Position numbers and translations under genes: made by a program. Positions 1 to 11,254 of a DNA stretch of 64,000 bases are shown here, piece by piece. Source of the stretch: Gnetum montanum (lineage: Eukaryota; Streptophyta; Gnetopsida; Gnetales; Gnetaceae). The stretch is taken from assembly GCA_015680685.1 (NCBI GenBank), contig MNCI01006555.1, positions 1,241,210-1,305,209 on the forward strand. The letters run 5' to 3'. The notes beneath the pieces were generated by a model that searched no databases, had not been told where the DNA came from, and saw only the letters and a list, made by a program, of their open reading frames with translations. Each line of letters starts with the position of its first letter. The stretch's first letter is position 1.

Positions 1-415
1 ATTGTGAATCCCTAGGCATGCTTCTATTGTACTCATCCATGCCCTTCCCATTATAATTGGGAAGTCCCCTTTATTACTGTTGACTTCTATCACTAGGAAA
101 TCATCTAGGTATGACCAACCACACACAGTGGTAACAATGTCCTCCACCAATCCCAAGGGAATAGTGATGGACTGGTCAGCCAGCTCTAGTTGAATATTTC
201 TCTTCTTGAGTGGAGGCAGGTTCCATGCTTTATACATTTCTCGTGAGATTAAGTTGACTTTGGAACCTGAGTCAAGAAGAGCCTTATGAGATTCATTCCC
301 AACAACTTGGAGATAAATTAAGGGACTCCTAGGGTCAGAGAATTTCTTGGGAAGGTATCCCACCTTGATCCAGTCAGTAACAATATGTGTTAATATAACC
401 GTATGCGTTGAGCTC
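1..415 (-). pseudogene. pro: Retroviral-type aspartic protease of element G (partial)
   Basis: A retropepsin-like protease cleaves the Gag(-Pol) polyprotein inside the particle. The minus-strand translation shows the catalytic motif DSGSKVNLIS with its Asp codon at 271-273, and further on IIMGRAW, the hydrophobic-Gly-Arg motif of the fold. The catalytic D-S-G is intact, unlike in B, C, D and E. It lies in the same frame as the Pro/Gln-rich end of gag (562-858), so Gag and protease were probably one polyprotein. The C-terminus lies outside the window. Confidence 0.85.
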
Positions 416-2935
416 TGTTGTTGGTTTGAAGGGAGCTTTGAAGCCTTATTTGTTGGAGGAGTGATCATAGACTCAACCTCTTGTGGTTGTGAGAGCTTGT
501 TTGGGCTTTTGGTTCTGAAGAAAGGTCTTCTCTTCATGTGGTTGTCAGAACCAGTAGCAGGTTAAAGGTTTATAGCTCTCGTAGCATTATGTTGCTGCAA
601 TTGAGTGGGGAGTTCCCTTTGCATCGTTGGAGCGGGTGGTAGTGGACCTAATGGTGCAAGAGTGGCAGATGGATTCAGAGGATGGTATGCATGTGGTGTG
701 TCTCTCAGAGAAGAAGGAGTCCTAAAATACTCCTGAACTTGGTAGTGATGTTGTGGGGTTTCATGACCCATAGATTCACTTGGAGAAACTGGCTGCTGTG
801 CATAATAGCCATATGGGTCTGGTTGTCGGTAAGGGTATTGTTGCCTAGGTGGTGGCATCCCCCAAGATTGTGGGTGTTGGCACTACTGGTGTTGCCCGAT
901 AGGTTGTGGTGAAGTTCCACTTGGATAATATGTTAATGGTTGTTGGAACTACCTCAGGTTACCTTGGGAATAAGGTAACCTTCAGGGTGCCTACCGTCTA
1001 TTAAGTCTTGGATTGAGTGCATACACCCCAGACTCTTGTAGATGTGAGATTATTGGGCAACATCCCTTAGGATGGTCATATTGGTAGATCTCACATCCAC
1101 CTTCATTGTCTGTATCTGAATCCACAACCTCATTAATGATAGTCATTTTTTTCCTTTCCCTTGTTACGTGCATGGTCTAAATCTCTCCACTTTTTCTTAT
1201 CATGGTCACTACTTTGTTCCTTAGACTCCTCTACGATTTTTAGAACGATTTCAATTTTACTATCTAAGGAGTCCCATATTTGATCTACCTTAGCTGACAC
1301 TTTTGTTGTTAATTTCTAAAGTGGCAAATTTTTTCTATTCACCAACTCTTCGAGTGATGACTCATCCTCTTCCTCACAGAATCTCACTCCCCTCTTTTGG
1401 AGGGAAGGATCGCGGTTATACTCTTCCATGATTTCTCTTTTCTGTAGCTCCCCTTCTTCTTTAGCTACTTACTCGAACAATCTATGAACTTCATGGGATC
1501 TAAGTTCAGATAATCTCCCTTGGGCATATGTCCCAAGGGTTCTCCTGGTTTCATGTCTTAGCCCATCTCTGAGATGGCGTAGTTCATCCCGTTGTGCATA
1601 ACAATGGCCTAGGAAACGATGTAACAATGCATAATATCGACCCATGGTAGCATCCAAGGGTTCATGAGTACCCTGCTTCCATCCTTGGATCTGCTTACGC
1701 AAGTTGAACACTCTAGAGTACGTTTGATATTTATCGTTAAACAATTCTAGCATTGTACTCCGCCTCCTAATGGGTTCCGATTCCAAGGACCGGTAGCAGC
1801 TTTCCGCTTTCTTTATGAGTGTCCTTGGGAAAAACTTTAACTTCTGCCACTCATTTTCTATATTCTACAAGGCACAGGCATCGTGAAATTCCTGTAAGTG
1901 ATTCTACAGATCAGCGTTGTATCGCCCCTCAAACCATGGAATATTATTCATGTCTAGTCTCTTGATCCGACTATCTTTTTGGTGCCTTGTAGGTATTCTC
2001 ACAGCCTCCGTAATATGTAACATACTTCGGGTGGCAAATAGGGGTTCATCATGATCATCTCTCTCATGACGTCTATGATGCCTACGTGGTTCCCTACTTT
2101 CCCTTATTTCATGCCTTGATTCTCTAGAATGCCCTCATCCTTGCTCTCGACTCTCTCGTCGAGGCCTCTCATTTTGCTTACCCTTATCCTCACCATTGTG
2201 CTCTTTATGATTGCGTCCTAATGTGGAAGTAGAGGGTGAATGATGTGATGAAGGGGAAGAAGAAGGAGAACCATAACCATGACGATGTTTCCTACCTTCT
2301 CTTCGGTGATCCCGACCCCAATCGTGATGACGATCAGAATGCTCACCCTTATCTTGTGTTTGTGTTCCCTCATTAAACACTTGGTGTTTATGGGCATCAG
2401 AACTAGGGTTGTGTATCATGGAGCAAAGGTTCTGATACACCACCTCCTCACTATCATTAGGAGGGGGAACATCATTTTGTGAAGAACCTATTGAGATAGT
2501 TTCACCCCCCTTAATTTCTCTTATGACAGGCGAGGCATTGTGGGGTCCTTTTCCCTTCAATGATGTGTGATAACTCTCCTGCCATGAGTTCCTTAGATGT
2601 TGCACTACTGTGGGATGGTAATCCCTTATGTCATAATCTTCTGCAATGTATTCAGCGTATAGCTGCATCATGTCTATTAAAGCAAGAGCACAAAGGAGCA
2701 TGTTAGGGACTGCCTGATCTGGAGGTAACACTATGTTACCTTGCAGGTCTCTCCAGCATAGTTGTTCATCCTGATGGAGGATAAAAGTAAAATCAGGTAT
2801 ATACACATCATGATGAGTATATACCACTTGATACTATTGAGGAACTGGCGGTTCTTAGTTATGTATGTTAGACCGCTGACTATCTCTTGTGTGATGCCTA
2901 GGTGGTGAAGTGCTTTTATGAGAAGAAGAATACAT
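416..2935 (-). pseudogene. gag: Gag of element G, broken by frameshift and stops
   Basis: Gag builds the cytoplasmic virus-like particle that packages element RNA. The start is the ATG at 2935, followed by the Ser-rich beginning that siblings share. In order: a conserved N-terminal segment (around DFTFILHQDEQL), a long His/Arg/Ser-rich basic stretch, the retrotransposon Gag core (around WKQGTHEPLDATMG, near 1620-1690), a Cys/His motif CEIYQYDHPKGCC, and a Pro/Gln/Tyr-rich linker. The second Cys of the motif is Tyr here. The reading frame shifts at the run of seven T at 1145-1151, and there are several in-frame stops, so it is not functional as it stands. Confidence 0.88.
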
Positions 2936-3062
2936 TGTTATTTTGTCAATGTGCTATTAACCGTTTATTTAAATTTTCTTTTGACTAATCCTAAGGGTTT
3001 GTTTAAGCTTCTCAACGATGTGGATGATTTCCTATGTTCTACTTAGCGCACAAACAACTTAG

Positions 3063-3080
3063 TCCCCGGCAACATCGCCA
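3063..3080 (-). other. Primer binding site of element G, tRNA-Asp type
   Basis: The plus strand matches the 3' end of plant tRNA-Asp (TCCCCGGCAACGGCGCCA) at 16 of 18 positions and sits one base inside the LTR end at 3082. This is where the tRNA primes minus-strand DNA synthesis. Its position fixes the minus orientation and marks 3082-3877 as the 5' LTR. Confidence 0.88.
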
Positions 3081-3081
3081 A

Positions 3082-3877
3082 TCATGAGTGGCGAGGTACC
3101 CCTACACTCATCCATCCGAATACGAGCGTTACACGCATGATCTAGTCAAACTCCATAGACTAAGTGCCTACATGCATTATAGAACACTTAAGGTTAATCA
3201 TCCATTGTCTTCCCAAACTCACTTGTATTTTTCATGGTTGTATGGTTAAGTGAGTCTGAGGTATGTGATTTTTATATCTTTTATGTTTTATCTCCTATGC
3301 TAGTGAGGGAAAGGGTGAAGATACTAAGTAACTAACTTTAACTAACTAAGTTCTAATGCCTAACATCAATATCCATTTCCACTTGCCATTCACACCCTGA
3401 ACCAATGCAACCTTCTGGGATTACCAAACGCTATTCGTTACTGGGATTACCAAGCGTAATGCACGTGCTCGAAGCAGTCGTACTAAATGCACTTAACTAT
3501 AAGAGAAGGGTTGAGAGAGATTTAATTAACTAATAAAGCATTTAAACGATGAATAATAAATAACAATAATTAAAGCCCTATTTAGCTTAGTCCATGCACT
3601 GCAAGGTTTATCCAAAAGTTCATCTTTATTTCCATACACAAACTTGTGCTCAGGTACAATATTTGCTAGAATAAAGATCCGTTCACTTTGGGAACTCCTA
3701 CTACGAGCACATGGAAATTATTCTATCTCTGGAGATGTAAAACTACCAGAGTTTTGCTAAGGTCTAGATCTAGATTAAGAAACAAGGGAGAGCCGCCTCT
3801 TATTTATAGATTTGGCGGCACGCTACGATATCGCGTACACGATATCGCAAGGGAAGATGCGATATCGCGTCCCATCA
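3082..3877 (-). repeat. 5' LTR of element G
   Basis: The minus strand starts TGATGGGACGCGATATCGC at 3877 and ends near 3082, where one base change turned the usual CTCATCA end into CTCATGA. The U3 holds GATATC palindromes (3826-3876) upstream of a TATA box (TATTTATA on plus at 3801-3808). A minus-strand AATAAA-type signal lies in the middle. It is closely similar to the other LTRs here that end GGTACCTCGCCACTCATCA. Confidence 0.9.
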
Positions 3878-4029
3878 ATTTTCATTGTCAGATTTTACAC
3901 CATTATACTCTTTGTGCCTTCAAGACTAGTTTTTATTACCCTGGACCCCTTTACATTGACCTACACGTCCTCAATTTATACTTTAAAATTTCAAAAAATT
4001 TGTAAATTTTTCAAGTGCAATATTTTCGA

Positions 4030-4125
4030 TAGGACGCGATCACGGGTCCCCGATATCAAGTCTGACACGTTATCTGATCTCCACTAGCGAGTACGCAATA
4101 TCACATCCTTAAAAAATATATATAT
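4030..4125 (+). promoter_or_regulatory. U3-like internal promoter module before ORF3 of F
   Basis: GATATC-type words (CGATATC near 4051; GTACGCAATATCACATCC at 4091-4108) are followed by TATATATAT at 4117-4125. The 18-base word matches the U3 of the A-type LTR (GTACGCGATATTGCATCC at 19267-19284) at 15 positions, and all three differences are transitions. It lies about 190 bp before the G-rich motif that precedes ORF3. Promoter function is inferred from this resemblance. It could instead be a scrap of another LTR. Confidence 0.45.
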
Positions 4126-4139
4126 GGACCATCCACCTT

Positions 4140-4150
4140 CCCCCCCCCCC
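4140..4150. repeat. C(11) homopolymer
   Basis: Eleven consecutive C occur just after the TATA stretch of F. No function is implied, and the length may be an assembly uncertainty. Confidence 0.9.
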
Positions 4151-4640
4151 ACACATGTCAACATCATTTGCAACCATTCATCTAGGGGAAGTTTTTCAAA
4201 TTTTCTTCTACGACTTGCAACTACGCATCTCTTGTTTTGATAACCATAACCCGCTCACTAGTGCTCCAATTTTCATTCCATCTGAACCTACTTGAACCTA
4301 GAGTGTTCAGCTTAGTTGTGGGGGAGGGGTATATGTCGAATTGTGTATAAAGTTTTTTGAAATTTGTTATCACCCGAAGGACACTATCAAGGGTAATTAG
4401 TTATAAAAATAATAAACATGTGCCAAAAATAATTTCATCTCCTTATCTATACTGGGATATTAAACTCTGAAACCAAATAAGCAAAGTGAACCAAATATTA
4501 AAATCTTTTGGCAAAATTTCCATAAAAATTTCTAACTTTATAATCACAGGGAATCAGAACAAACTTATTAAAGTAAGAAGTAAGCTATAACTTAACTTTG
4601 GTAAGCAATCTTACTAATGATTGGCCCCATGTGATTGTAG

Positions 4641-7314
4641 ATGGTCCCAAAGCATGGACAACAAGAAGGTCCCTCTCAAGGTGCATCTAAGCAACCTAGG
4701 AGAGGTAAAGGATAGGTGTCTACTGAACAACATGCAGAGCAAAAGGAGCAATTGTTCAGTATCCATCAAGAAGGCCCTGCCATTGTACAATCAGGACATG
4801 TAGAAGGGGGAGCTACTGCAGCACCTGAACCAGGACAACACCTCACATTGCCCCCAAAATGTGTCCAAGCCATCTGTGAAAGGTCCACATCAGTTGCAGT
4901 GATCGTGGAATTGAGCTTCAGATCTTTCATGGAATTTACTCCTGAGGTTGTTAGGGAGTACCTCAAAGGGTTCCCATTATGGCCTATCCTCTCCGAAAGT
5001 GGTGCCTAGTACTTAGGAGAAACATACCAATTTTGGCACAATAAAGAAGAAGGCACCATAGTTGACATTTGTGGTGTGTTTGTTGATTTTTCCGTCAAAT
5101 CCATTTCAGAAGTGTTAAACCTTCCGAACACAAGGCCAAAGGTTGCTTGTCTATCTACTCACTCTGATGTTGATGCGTGACGACTTTGGTTAGACATGGC
5201 ATATGGTAAAGAATATGAGATATATGAAGANTTAGACATGGCATATGGTAAAGAATATGAGATATATGAAGAATTGATGTTGGAAGAGAGAATCTACTTT
5301 AAAATTGGAACTTATCACATCTTTCCCACAAAATGATTAAATAGAATTTCAACATATGTGGCAAGAGGAAGTGCAATATTGATGGGAAAGGTTGATGCCA
5401 ACTTGCCTCATCTGTATTTCATGGAGATCTTAAGGCGGTTTGAAGAATGCAAGATAGGGAAGTTTGTGTTGCCCTTCCCTTGTCTCATCAAGAAGCTATG
5501 CAAGCATGCTGGTATTCGAGGATACACCAATGATGTCCTTAGAAGAGCCCAAAATGCTTCATACACCGAACTACTAAAGCCACCAGCTGCAAGGAAAAGT
5601 GCTGGTGAGACCCTGGGGCCAAAACAAGAGCAAGAATAGACAGTGGGGCCCACTGCAACTCAACTTTCAGGGCCCAACCAACTTCCAAGCACAAGACCTA
5701 GTTAACAATAAGAAGCAGGGCCTATCAGGAGCCAGCGAGATTGACCACCACCACCACTGCAAGATTATTGACCATCGATGAGCCATCTCAGGGCCATCGT
5801 TGAGAGGATTAGTTGGGGAAGTCATGATGATGCAAATCTCTTCCATATCATTGACGATACCATATGGCTTACTATTTCTATAGATCATGCATAAGGCGAG
5901 GTGTCCATTCAGATAGGAGGAGGGGAGACTTATTGGTCACAATAGATTTCAGGGAACGCTACATCCTTTCAAGTGCATTTGGAAACTAGTGAAGGTGCCA
6001 CAATGGTGGTCATGCAGCACCAAGACACAGCAAGATCCATAGAGATGGTCACAGACCACATCAAGGAATCTTTTAACATCCCTGTTGTGCCACAGGTAGA
6101 TTTCACAGGAGCACGAGATGCTCAAACTCTGGCTGATCCCTCAACGACTCTTGCAGAACATGAGGATGTGCTTAATCGATTGTTGCAAATAGGATAGGTG
6201 ATGACATCCTTGTTTGACATCCCACAAGATGTTAAGGCAGCATAATTAGACCGCATCTCCACTAAAGGAAAGCTGGTCATGACAGAGAGAAGGACCGAGC
6301 AAGCAAAAGTGGAAGTGGCAAGACTGCAAGAAAGGCTCGTAACCCTACAAGCTGCACAGTGGGATCCCTCTCAATTCATTCCCATAGACTAGCTAGACAC
6401 CTTTAGGATCAAGCAACTCAAAAAATTGTTGGTAGAAAATAAAAGGGTGGTGAAGGAAAAAGAGAAGGCTAACTGGGAGCCTCCAAGGCACAAGCACAAA
6501 CCTATGCACATGCTAAGCCACTCAAGGCTTTATAAGAAGAAAATAAACAACTTGTTGCTGAAAATCTTCGGTTGACCTCTATGGAGAATCAAAAGAATGT
6601 TCTCGAAGAGAATTTTCAGCGACTACGAGAACAGTTAATTAGGGTCAACTAGGACATGAACCATTTGGCCAGAGAAAATTGAACCCTCTCAATGGAGGAG
6701 GTACGTGCCATCCGTCAGAAGATGGCCATCGAAATAAGCGTGTGGTAGAACGAGGCCAAGTGACATGAAAAAGTAAAGGAGGATTTCCAAGACCAAGTGA
6801 GAATGTACAAGCAAATCATCGAGAAGGAGATATATATGGCCAAGGCCCACCTCAACACTTTCAGTGCTCAACCCACTAATTGGCAGGCCATATTGGACAC
6901 ATATGCATTTTCCCACCAGGTAGAACTTAAAATCCAGGAACTACAGATTCAGGATCTCATAGAGTACATGGATTTGGCAAATCTATGATATGCCAATCTA
7001 GCCATGTTGATAGTAGGGTGCCCAAGGACAAAGCTCGAGAAGTAGGTAGCTACCACCTACACCAAATATGAAGTAGAATTTGCAGAACACAAGAAAACAT
7101 TACAAAAGCTGGAAGTCACAAATTCTAAATTGGAGGTGGTTAAAGCAAGCTACCAAGGATAAAAAGATGTCACAACAGACCTGGCTCGACAGTTTACAGA
7201 TTTTCAGGAGTACAGGGACAAAGCCAGAGCCTATGAGGAGGAACAACGATTGTTTGTGGCTTGGTACGTCAAAGTAAACAAAATGTTTCTGCAACTACCA
7301 TGCCCATGGGAGGT
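4641..7314 (+). pseudogene. ORF3 of element F: plant-transposon-protein-like domain plus coiled coil, decayed
   Basis: This is the extra gene located after integrase in this lineage. The start is taken as ATG 4641, in frame with the best open stretch (4716-5009). It has three parts: a Gln/Gly-rich, probably disordered N-terminus; a globular part at about 4880-5560, with words such as LPFPCLIKKLCKHAGI that resemble the 'putative plant transposon protein' domain of Athila-type ORFs; and after a Pro-rich linker a long charged, heptad-like C-terminal half (about 6140-7290) that should form a coiled coil. It is homologous to the region 48.8-51.1 kb in C. There are many stops, at least one frameshift and an assembly join at 5231. 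No signal peptide or membrane segment is visible, so I do not call it an envelope gene. Its role is unknown. Confidence 0.6.
5190..5272. other. Assembly join: N at 5231 between two identical 41-bp copies
   Basis: Bases 5190-5230 (starting TTAGACATGGCATATGG) are repeated exactly at 5232-5272 with one N between. This is the pattern expected when two contigs that overlap by 41 bp were joined without merging. The duplication is probably not in the genome. Confidence 0.85.
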
Positions 7315-7315
7315 N

Positions 7316-7766
7316 GTTAATCACATGCATTTAAGTGTGACTACTTGGTAACCTAGTAGCGTACGTAGGATCTACGCTTGGTAATCCCAGTAGTAGTAGT
7401 GCACGAGGTCCAAGATGTGTACGAATGATTAAGGAATGGATACTTATTGCACTTAGGCTAGCTTAGATTCTCTCTCCCTACCTTATATTAGCTTAGATTC
7501 TCTCTCCCTTTTCCTCTTAGCTTAATTAAAGATATTTTCCATTGCCTCTAGGAGTAGCACTAGGTTAGAAACCACATCATACACCTCACTCTGGACTAAA
7601 CCATACATGACAAAGCAAATACTAGTCTAGGTGGGAAGACAGTGAACTACAATTAATGAGTAACTATCTAGATATCACAACTAGCCTGTCTGCGAAGTTC
7701 GATCGGATTGTGCGTGAAACGCTCATATTCGTATGGTTGAGTGTAGGGGTACCTCGCCACTCATCA
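7316..7766 (+). repeat. 3' half of an LTR (element F)
   Basis: The sequence follows the R/U5 part of the A-type LTR, with words such as CTTGGTAATCCCAGTAG, and ends GTACCTCGCCACTCATCA at 7766. The U3, TATA box and first half are missing, and the break falls at the N at 7315. So part of the LTR, the polypurine site and the end of ORF3 are either deleted or hidden in the gap. Confidence 0.82.
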
Positions 7767-7869
7767 CAAGATTTAGTAAAAGTGCATTCTTGCAATCCCT
7801 TATTGAAAAACACAAAATATTTGAACCAATTAATCTAAGAGCTTGAAAGTTTGCAATATTGATTAATAT

Positions 7870-9335
7870 GATAAAAAATATGATTTGTAATAGCTTTGCC
7901 ATTTTTAATCATAACAAAGGATTCAACTGCAAAATGCAAATTTAATAAATTAGGAACATTATTTTCCATAAAGATACCTTGTAGCAAATTATGTTCTTGG
8001 TCCTTCTATATAGCATGACATAAGAAATTTGTAGCAAGGATGAAGAGATAAGGATTAATAGGGAAATTTTTCCTAATTGAGCATTCTAGATTAAAACTAT
8101 TAGTAATGCCAACATTTGTAGCCACAAGCACATCAGCATTTACAAAAAAAAATCTCCACCATCCCAATAAAATTTTCTTTAACATCTTATTTGCGAAGAC
8201 AAGTAATAATAAACTCACATTCAATTCTATCATATGCTTTAGCATAATCAAGCTTCAAAAAAGCAATGGCTTAATTGGAATCCTCAACCCACTACATAAC
8301 CTCCAAAGCTGCAACAACACTGTCTAGAATATATCTACCTTTAACAAAGTCAATTTGCACTAGAGTAATTAACTAAGAAACAATTGATTTTAATCTTTTA
8401 GCAAGACATTTAGCCAAAATTTTATAAATAGAATTTAGAAGAGTAATAGGGTGTCAATTACCAATATGATAAAGATCACATTCCTTAGGAATAAGTCTAA
8501 TGACTCATCTGTTTAGCTTTTAACCAAGAGAATATTATTCAATGACTTCTACAAAAATGGAATAAAGGGGTCCATATGATCAACATCTCAAAGATTTTTA
8601 AAAAATTCAATGGAAATTCCATCAAAACTTAGTGCTTCAAAGTTAAACATTGCACCTTTAATTTCAATAAGAGAGATATCTTGTTTAAGAAGATGGTTAT
8701 GACTATTATGAACAATATTACATAAATGATCACAATTAGATAGAAAATCCTCATGATCAAAATCCTATAAAAAAAATATAAATTGAAAATATCTTTCAAG
8801 AAAACCATTGAAAATTAGAGGATCAAAACTAATTTGACCATCTACTTCTATGAAGTCAAGAATAGGTAAACTACCTTTACCTTTTAAGAATTTAAAAAAT
8901 TCCTTGCATGATTCTCCTTCTACTTTCAACTAGTTAAGATGACTCTTGATGAGAGCACTCTTAATATTATGCATATTCCATTTTTTTTTGACTGCATGGA
9001 CATGAGAAAGTTTTTGAAGAATAATATTAAAGGGATCATTTTGTATTGCATTATTAATCTATTGAATTTCATCACAATTTTTTTTTTAGTTTTCCTTTGT
9101 CTCTTGATATATTTCTTACCCAACTAGTGAGAAAAATTATGAATACAATATATGCAACCACTAATTAATTTAACTTGATTTACCAAGGGATCTCATTTCT
9201 ACATTCCATAAAGACATCAAAATGCCTTTTTCAAAAGAAATAAGAAATAAATATACACATGGAAAAGCTCATAACATCAAACAAGAGATTTAATACCAAA
9301 TTCCAGATTAAAAGAAACTGGAAGATGATTTGAAA
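7870..9335 (-). mobile_element. LINE (non-LTR retrotransposon) fragment: endonuclease end plus reverse transcriptase
   Basis: On the minus strand, read from about 9330, there is SNHLPVSFNLEFG, matching the SDHxP motif at the end of the LINE endonuclease. Next comes a linker, then reverse transcriptase words: LVQIDFVKGRYILDS, LKLDYAKAYDRIE (motif A, about 8220-8257) and a stretch of the type SIR..PxxPYLFILAT (8006-8090). It stops near NHIF at about 7877, just where the YADD box would follow, so the 3' part is missing. Frameshifts and stops are frequent. The YAKAYDRIE wording is typical of plant L1-like LINEs. Confidence 0.8.
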
Positions 9336-11178
9336 GAGTTGCATCTTCATGAACCAAGTAGAATAATTTCTCTATTCTATCTTGAGAAACACCACTTTTT
9401 AATCCTGTATACTTCCAATGTTTTCCCTTTATTCTTTGGAAAAAGCTTCTTTCATAATTTCTCTGTTCTATCTAAAAAAGCTTTTCATGTTTTTTTCCAT
9501 CTCCTCCTTTTATTTTTTTTCTTTTTTAAAAAACATTTCCATTTCTTCCTTTTTATTTTTTATATTAGTTCCATTACAATATTTTTCATCTTAGTCTCAT
9601 TTCAAAAAAATAATCCTGTTTTTTTTTTTTTCACCAAACTTCCTTTTAATTTTTTTCTATATTAATTCCATTCTAATTTTTTAAAAAACATCAACAAATT
9701 TTATAATACATGTGCTATTTGACCAAACATAAGGAAGTGAGTGAATGGATAGCTGCTTCCTCACCATGTGAGTCCTTGTAGATTCAACATGGTTATTCCA
9801 CAAAGGTGCCCTTTATGGACCTTAAACTATATCATAAATTGAAAGGTTGATTACTACTTTGGAATGTTACTTATGGCCATGAATGATGCGGCCTTCTAGG
9901 ACATCACCAAGAAAGCAGTTGATCTAGAGCCTAATGACATTAGAATAAAGAGAGGACATTTCGATCACATATATGCACTTTATTCATAGTTGACTGGTCA
10001 TATTACCTTTAAGTGGTGATATGATCATGAATATATTTGCATCATGTGTTATAAATGATAAGCTACTCTAGGATTGATGTCTCTACATGGGCCTTAATTG
10101 GTTACTAATGTAGAACTTCTAATAAACATGAAGAGGGAACTGGATGGGTCACACCTTGGATTTGCCTATGTAAAAAGAATGAGTTACTAGATAAGCACAA
10201 TTGGATTGGAGCCTTTGTGGCATACGGCACCATGGGTGAGTGGGAGAATGTGAGAATTATGTGCATTGGAGCCTATGATTGGGCATGTCGTAACTTATGG
10301 AAATATTGGCAGGAGTGGCTCATTAACTGGTGGGAGTGGCTGCTGATACAACAGTAATGACCACTCCGCCACTAGTGCTCCACCCACCTTGGGGATAAAG
10401 GGGTTGTTTCTTCGTTGCGCTGGTTGGCTCATTGCACTTGCACAGGTAGAAACAAACATAACCTCTCATAGTTTACATCCCAGTCTCTCCTCCACGATTC
10501 TGCTAGTTCTGCTGCCATTGTTTGGTACCTGTGTCATTGCTGCTATTGCCCTTTCCTGCCGACCTTGCTACTGCAACCTTGCCTGCTTGTTGCACGCCGT
10601 GCAACTCTGCTTCCGATGCATGTCTCATCTTGCTATTGCTTTCACTGCACATTCAATCTTGTTGCTGCTGCACCGTTGCACGTCCAATCTTCTTTTGTTG
10701 CCGCTGCGCTGCACAGCTGATCTTGCTTCTGCTGCTACCGCCTGTGCGATCAGCCATTAGCAAAATGGTTACGTACCCATCAGAGGTGCATATACCGGTG
10801 TATTTGTGTGTATGAATACAAATCTCTACCACAGCTTAGCTTTCCAGAGTTAAAATGAGCATAAAGAGTATGTCCATGTCTATTGTTCTTATACCATGTG
10901 TGTGGACAAGAAACTTTCATCCAAACTCACACTGGCTCATTCTTCCATCATGTCTGGGGCCATGGGTAAGGTCTGATTAAAAAACAAAAAAAAAAAGTGC
11001 ACAAAGCAGCAGAAATGCAAGTGGTGGGAAAATACATAAAAGAAAAGCGGATTAAAAACGTTTAAATTGGTTGAAGGCCATGCCAATTGTATTTTTTTTT
11101 TTTTTTTTACATTTTTTTGCCTTGAAAGTGTGCAGAAATGTTGCATTCATTGCGCTGAGGTACCTTTCACTCACAGCT
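9336..11178. other. No recognisable gene (T-rich, then unassigned sequence)
   Basis: 9400-9680 is dominated by runs of T and A. 9700-10380 is ordinary-looking DNA with no long open frame. 10389-10815 is richer in C and G, with repeated TTGCTGCTGC/TGCACC-like words that open two overlapping frames coding for Leu/Cys/Ala-rich products. I do not recognise a protein family. 10930-11130 has long A and T runs. Confidence 0.6.
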
Positions 11179-11254
11179 CATAAAAATTATCGACAAAATG
11201 CCCAGCCGAAATTTCCCATAAAAATTATTGACTAATTGTGCAGCCGAAATTTTG
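11179..11254 (+). repeat. Imperfect tandem duplication, 38-bp unit, two copies
   Basis: Copy 1 (11179-11216) and copy 2 (11217-11254) share CATAAAAATTAT at the start and CAGCCGAAATTT near the end, with differences between. There is no known role. Confidence 0.7.

Larger units (their letters stand above)
1..3877 (-). mobile_element. Element G: Ty3/gypsy LTR retrotransposon, 5' part, cut off by window start
   Basis: Reading on the minus strand from 3877, there is an LTR (3877-3082), a tRNA-Asp primer site (3080-3063), gag and then protease running off at position 1. The same order and similar sequence recur in elements A, B, D and E, so this is a member of that family. Whether it kept pol cannot be seen because the element continues left of the window. 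It abuts remnant F at 3877/3878 in the opposite orientation and may have inserted into F. No target duplication can be checked with one end missing. Confidence 0.9.
3878..7766 (+). mobile_element. Element F: 3' remnant of a pol/ORF3-type Ty3/gypsy element
   Basis: In order on the plus strand: non-coding DNA with a U3-like module and TATA stretch (4030-4125), an AGTTGTGGGGG motif (4314-4324), a decayed third gene (4641-7314), a one-N join at 7315, and the last part of an LTR (7316-7766). The same order (U3-like module, G-rich motif, ORF3, LTR) occurs in element C between about 47.9 and 52.3 kb. Gag and pol are not present, and G lies immediately to the left. The exact left border is not seen; 3878 is simply the end of G. 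Confidence 0.65.

Noticed and set aside
2279-2482. Open frames opposite gag (also in D and E, for example 41288-41533 and 60559-60747)
   Set aside because: They recur only because they mirror the conserved Gag coding strand. No start context or independent motif.
3063-3080. Possible tRNA-Asp gene
   Set aside because: Only the 18-base 3' end is present, always next to an LTR. These are primer binding sites, not tRNA genes.
9330-9665. 111-codon open frame on plus
   Set aside because: Product is almost all Phe, Leu, Ser and Lys from T-rich, low-complexity DNA. There is no family resemblance.
10389-10815. Two overlapping frames coding Cys/Leu/Ala-rich products
   Set aside because: Both come from the same repetitive TGCTGC/TGCACC-rich DNA, and frames in different phases look alike. 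No signal of a real gene.
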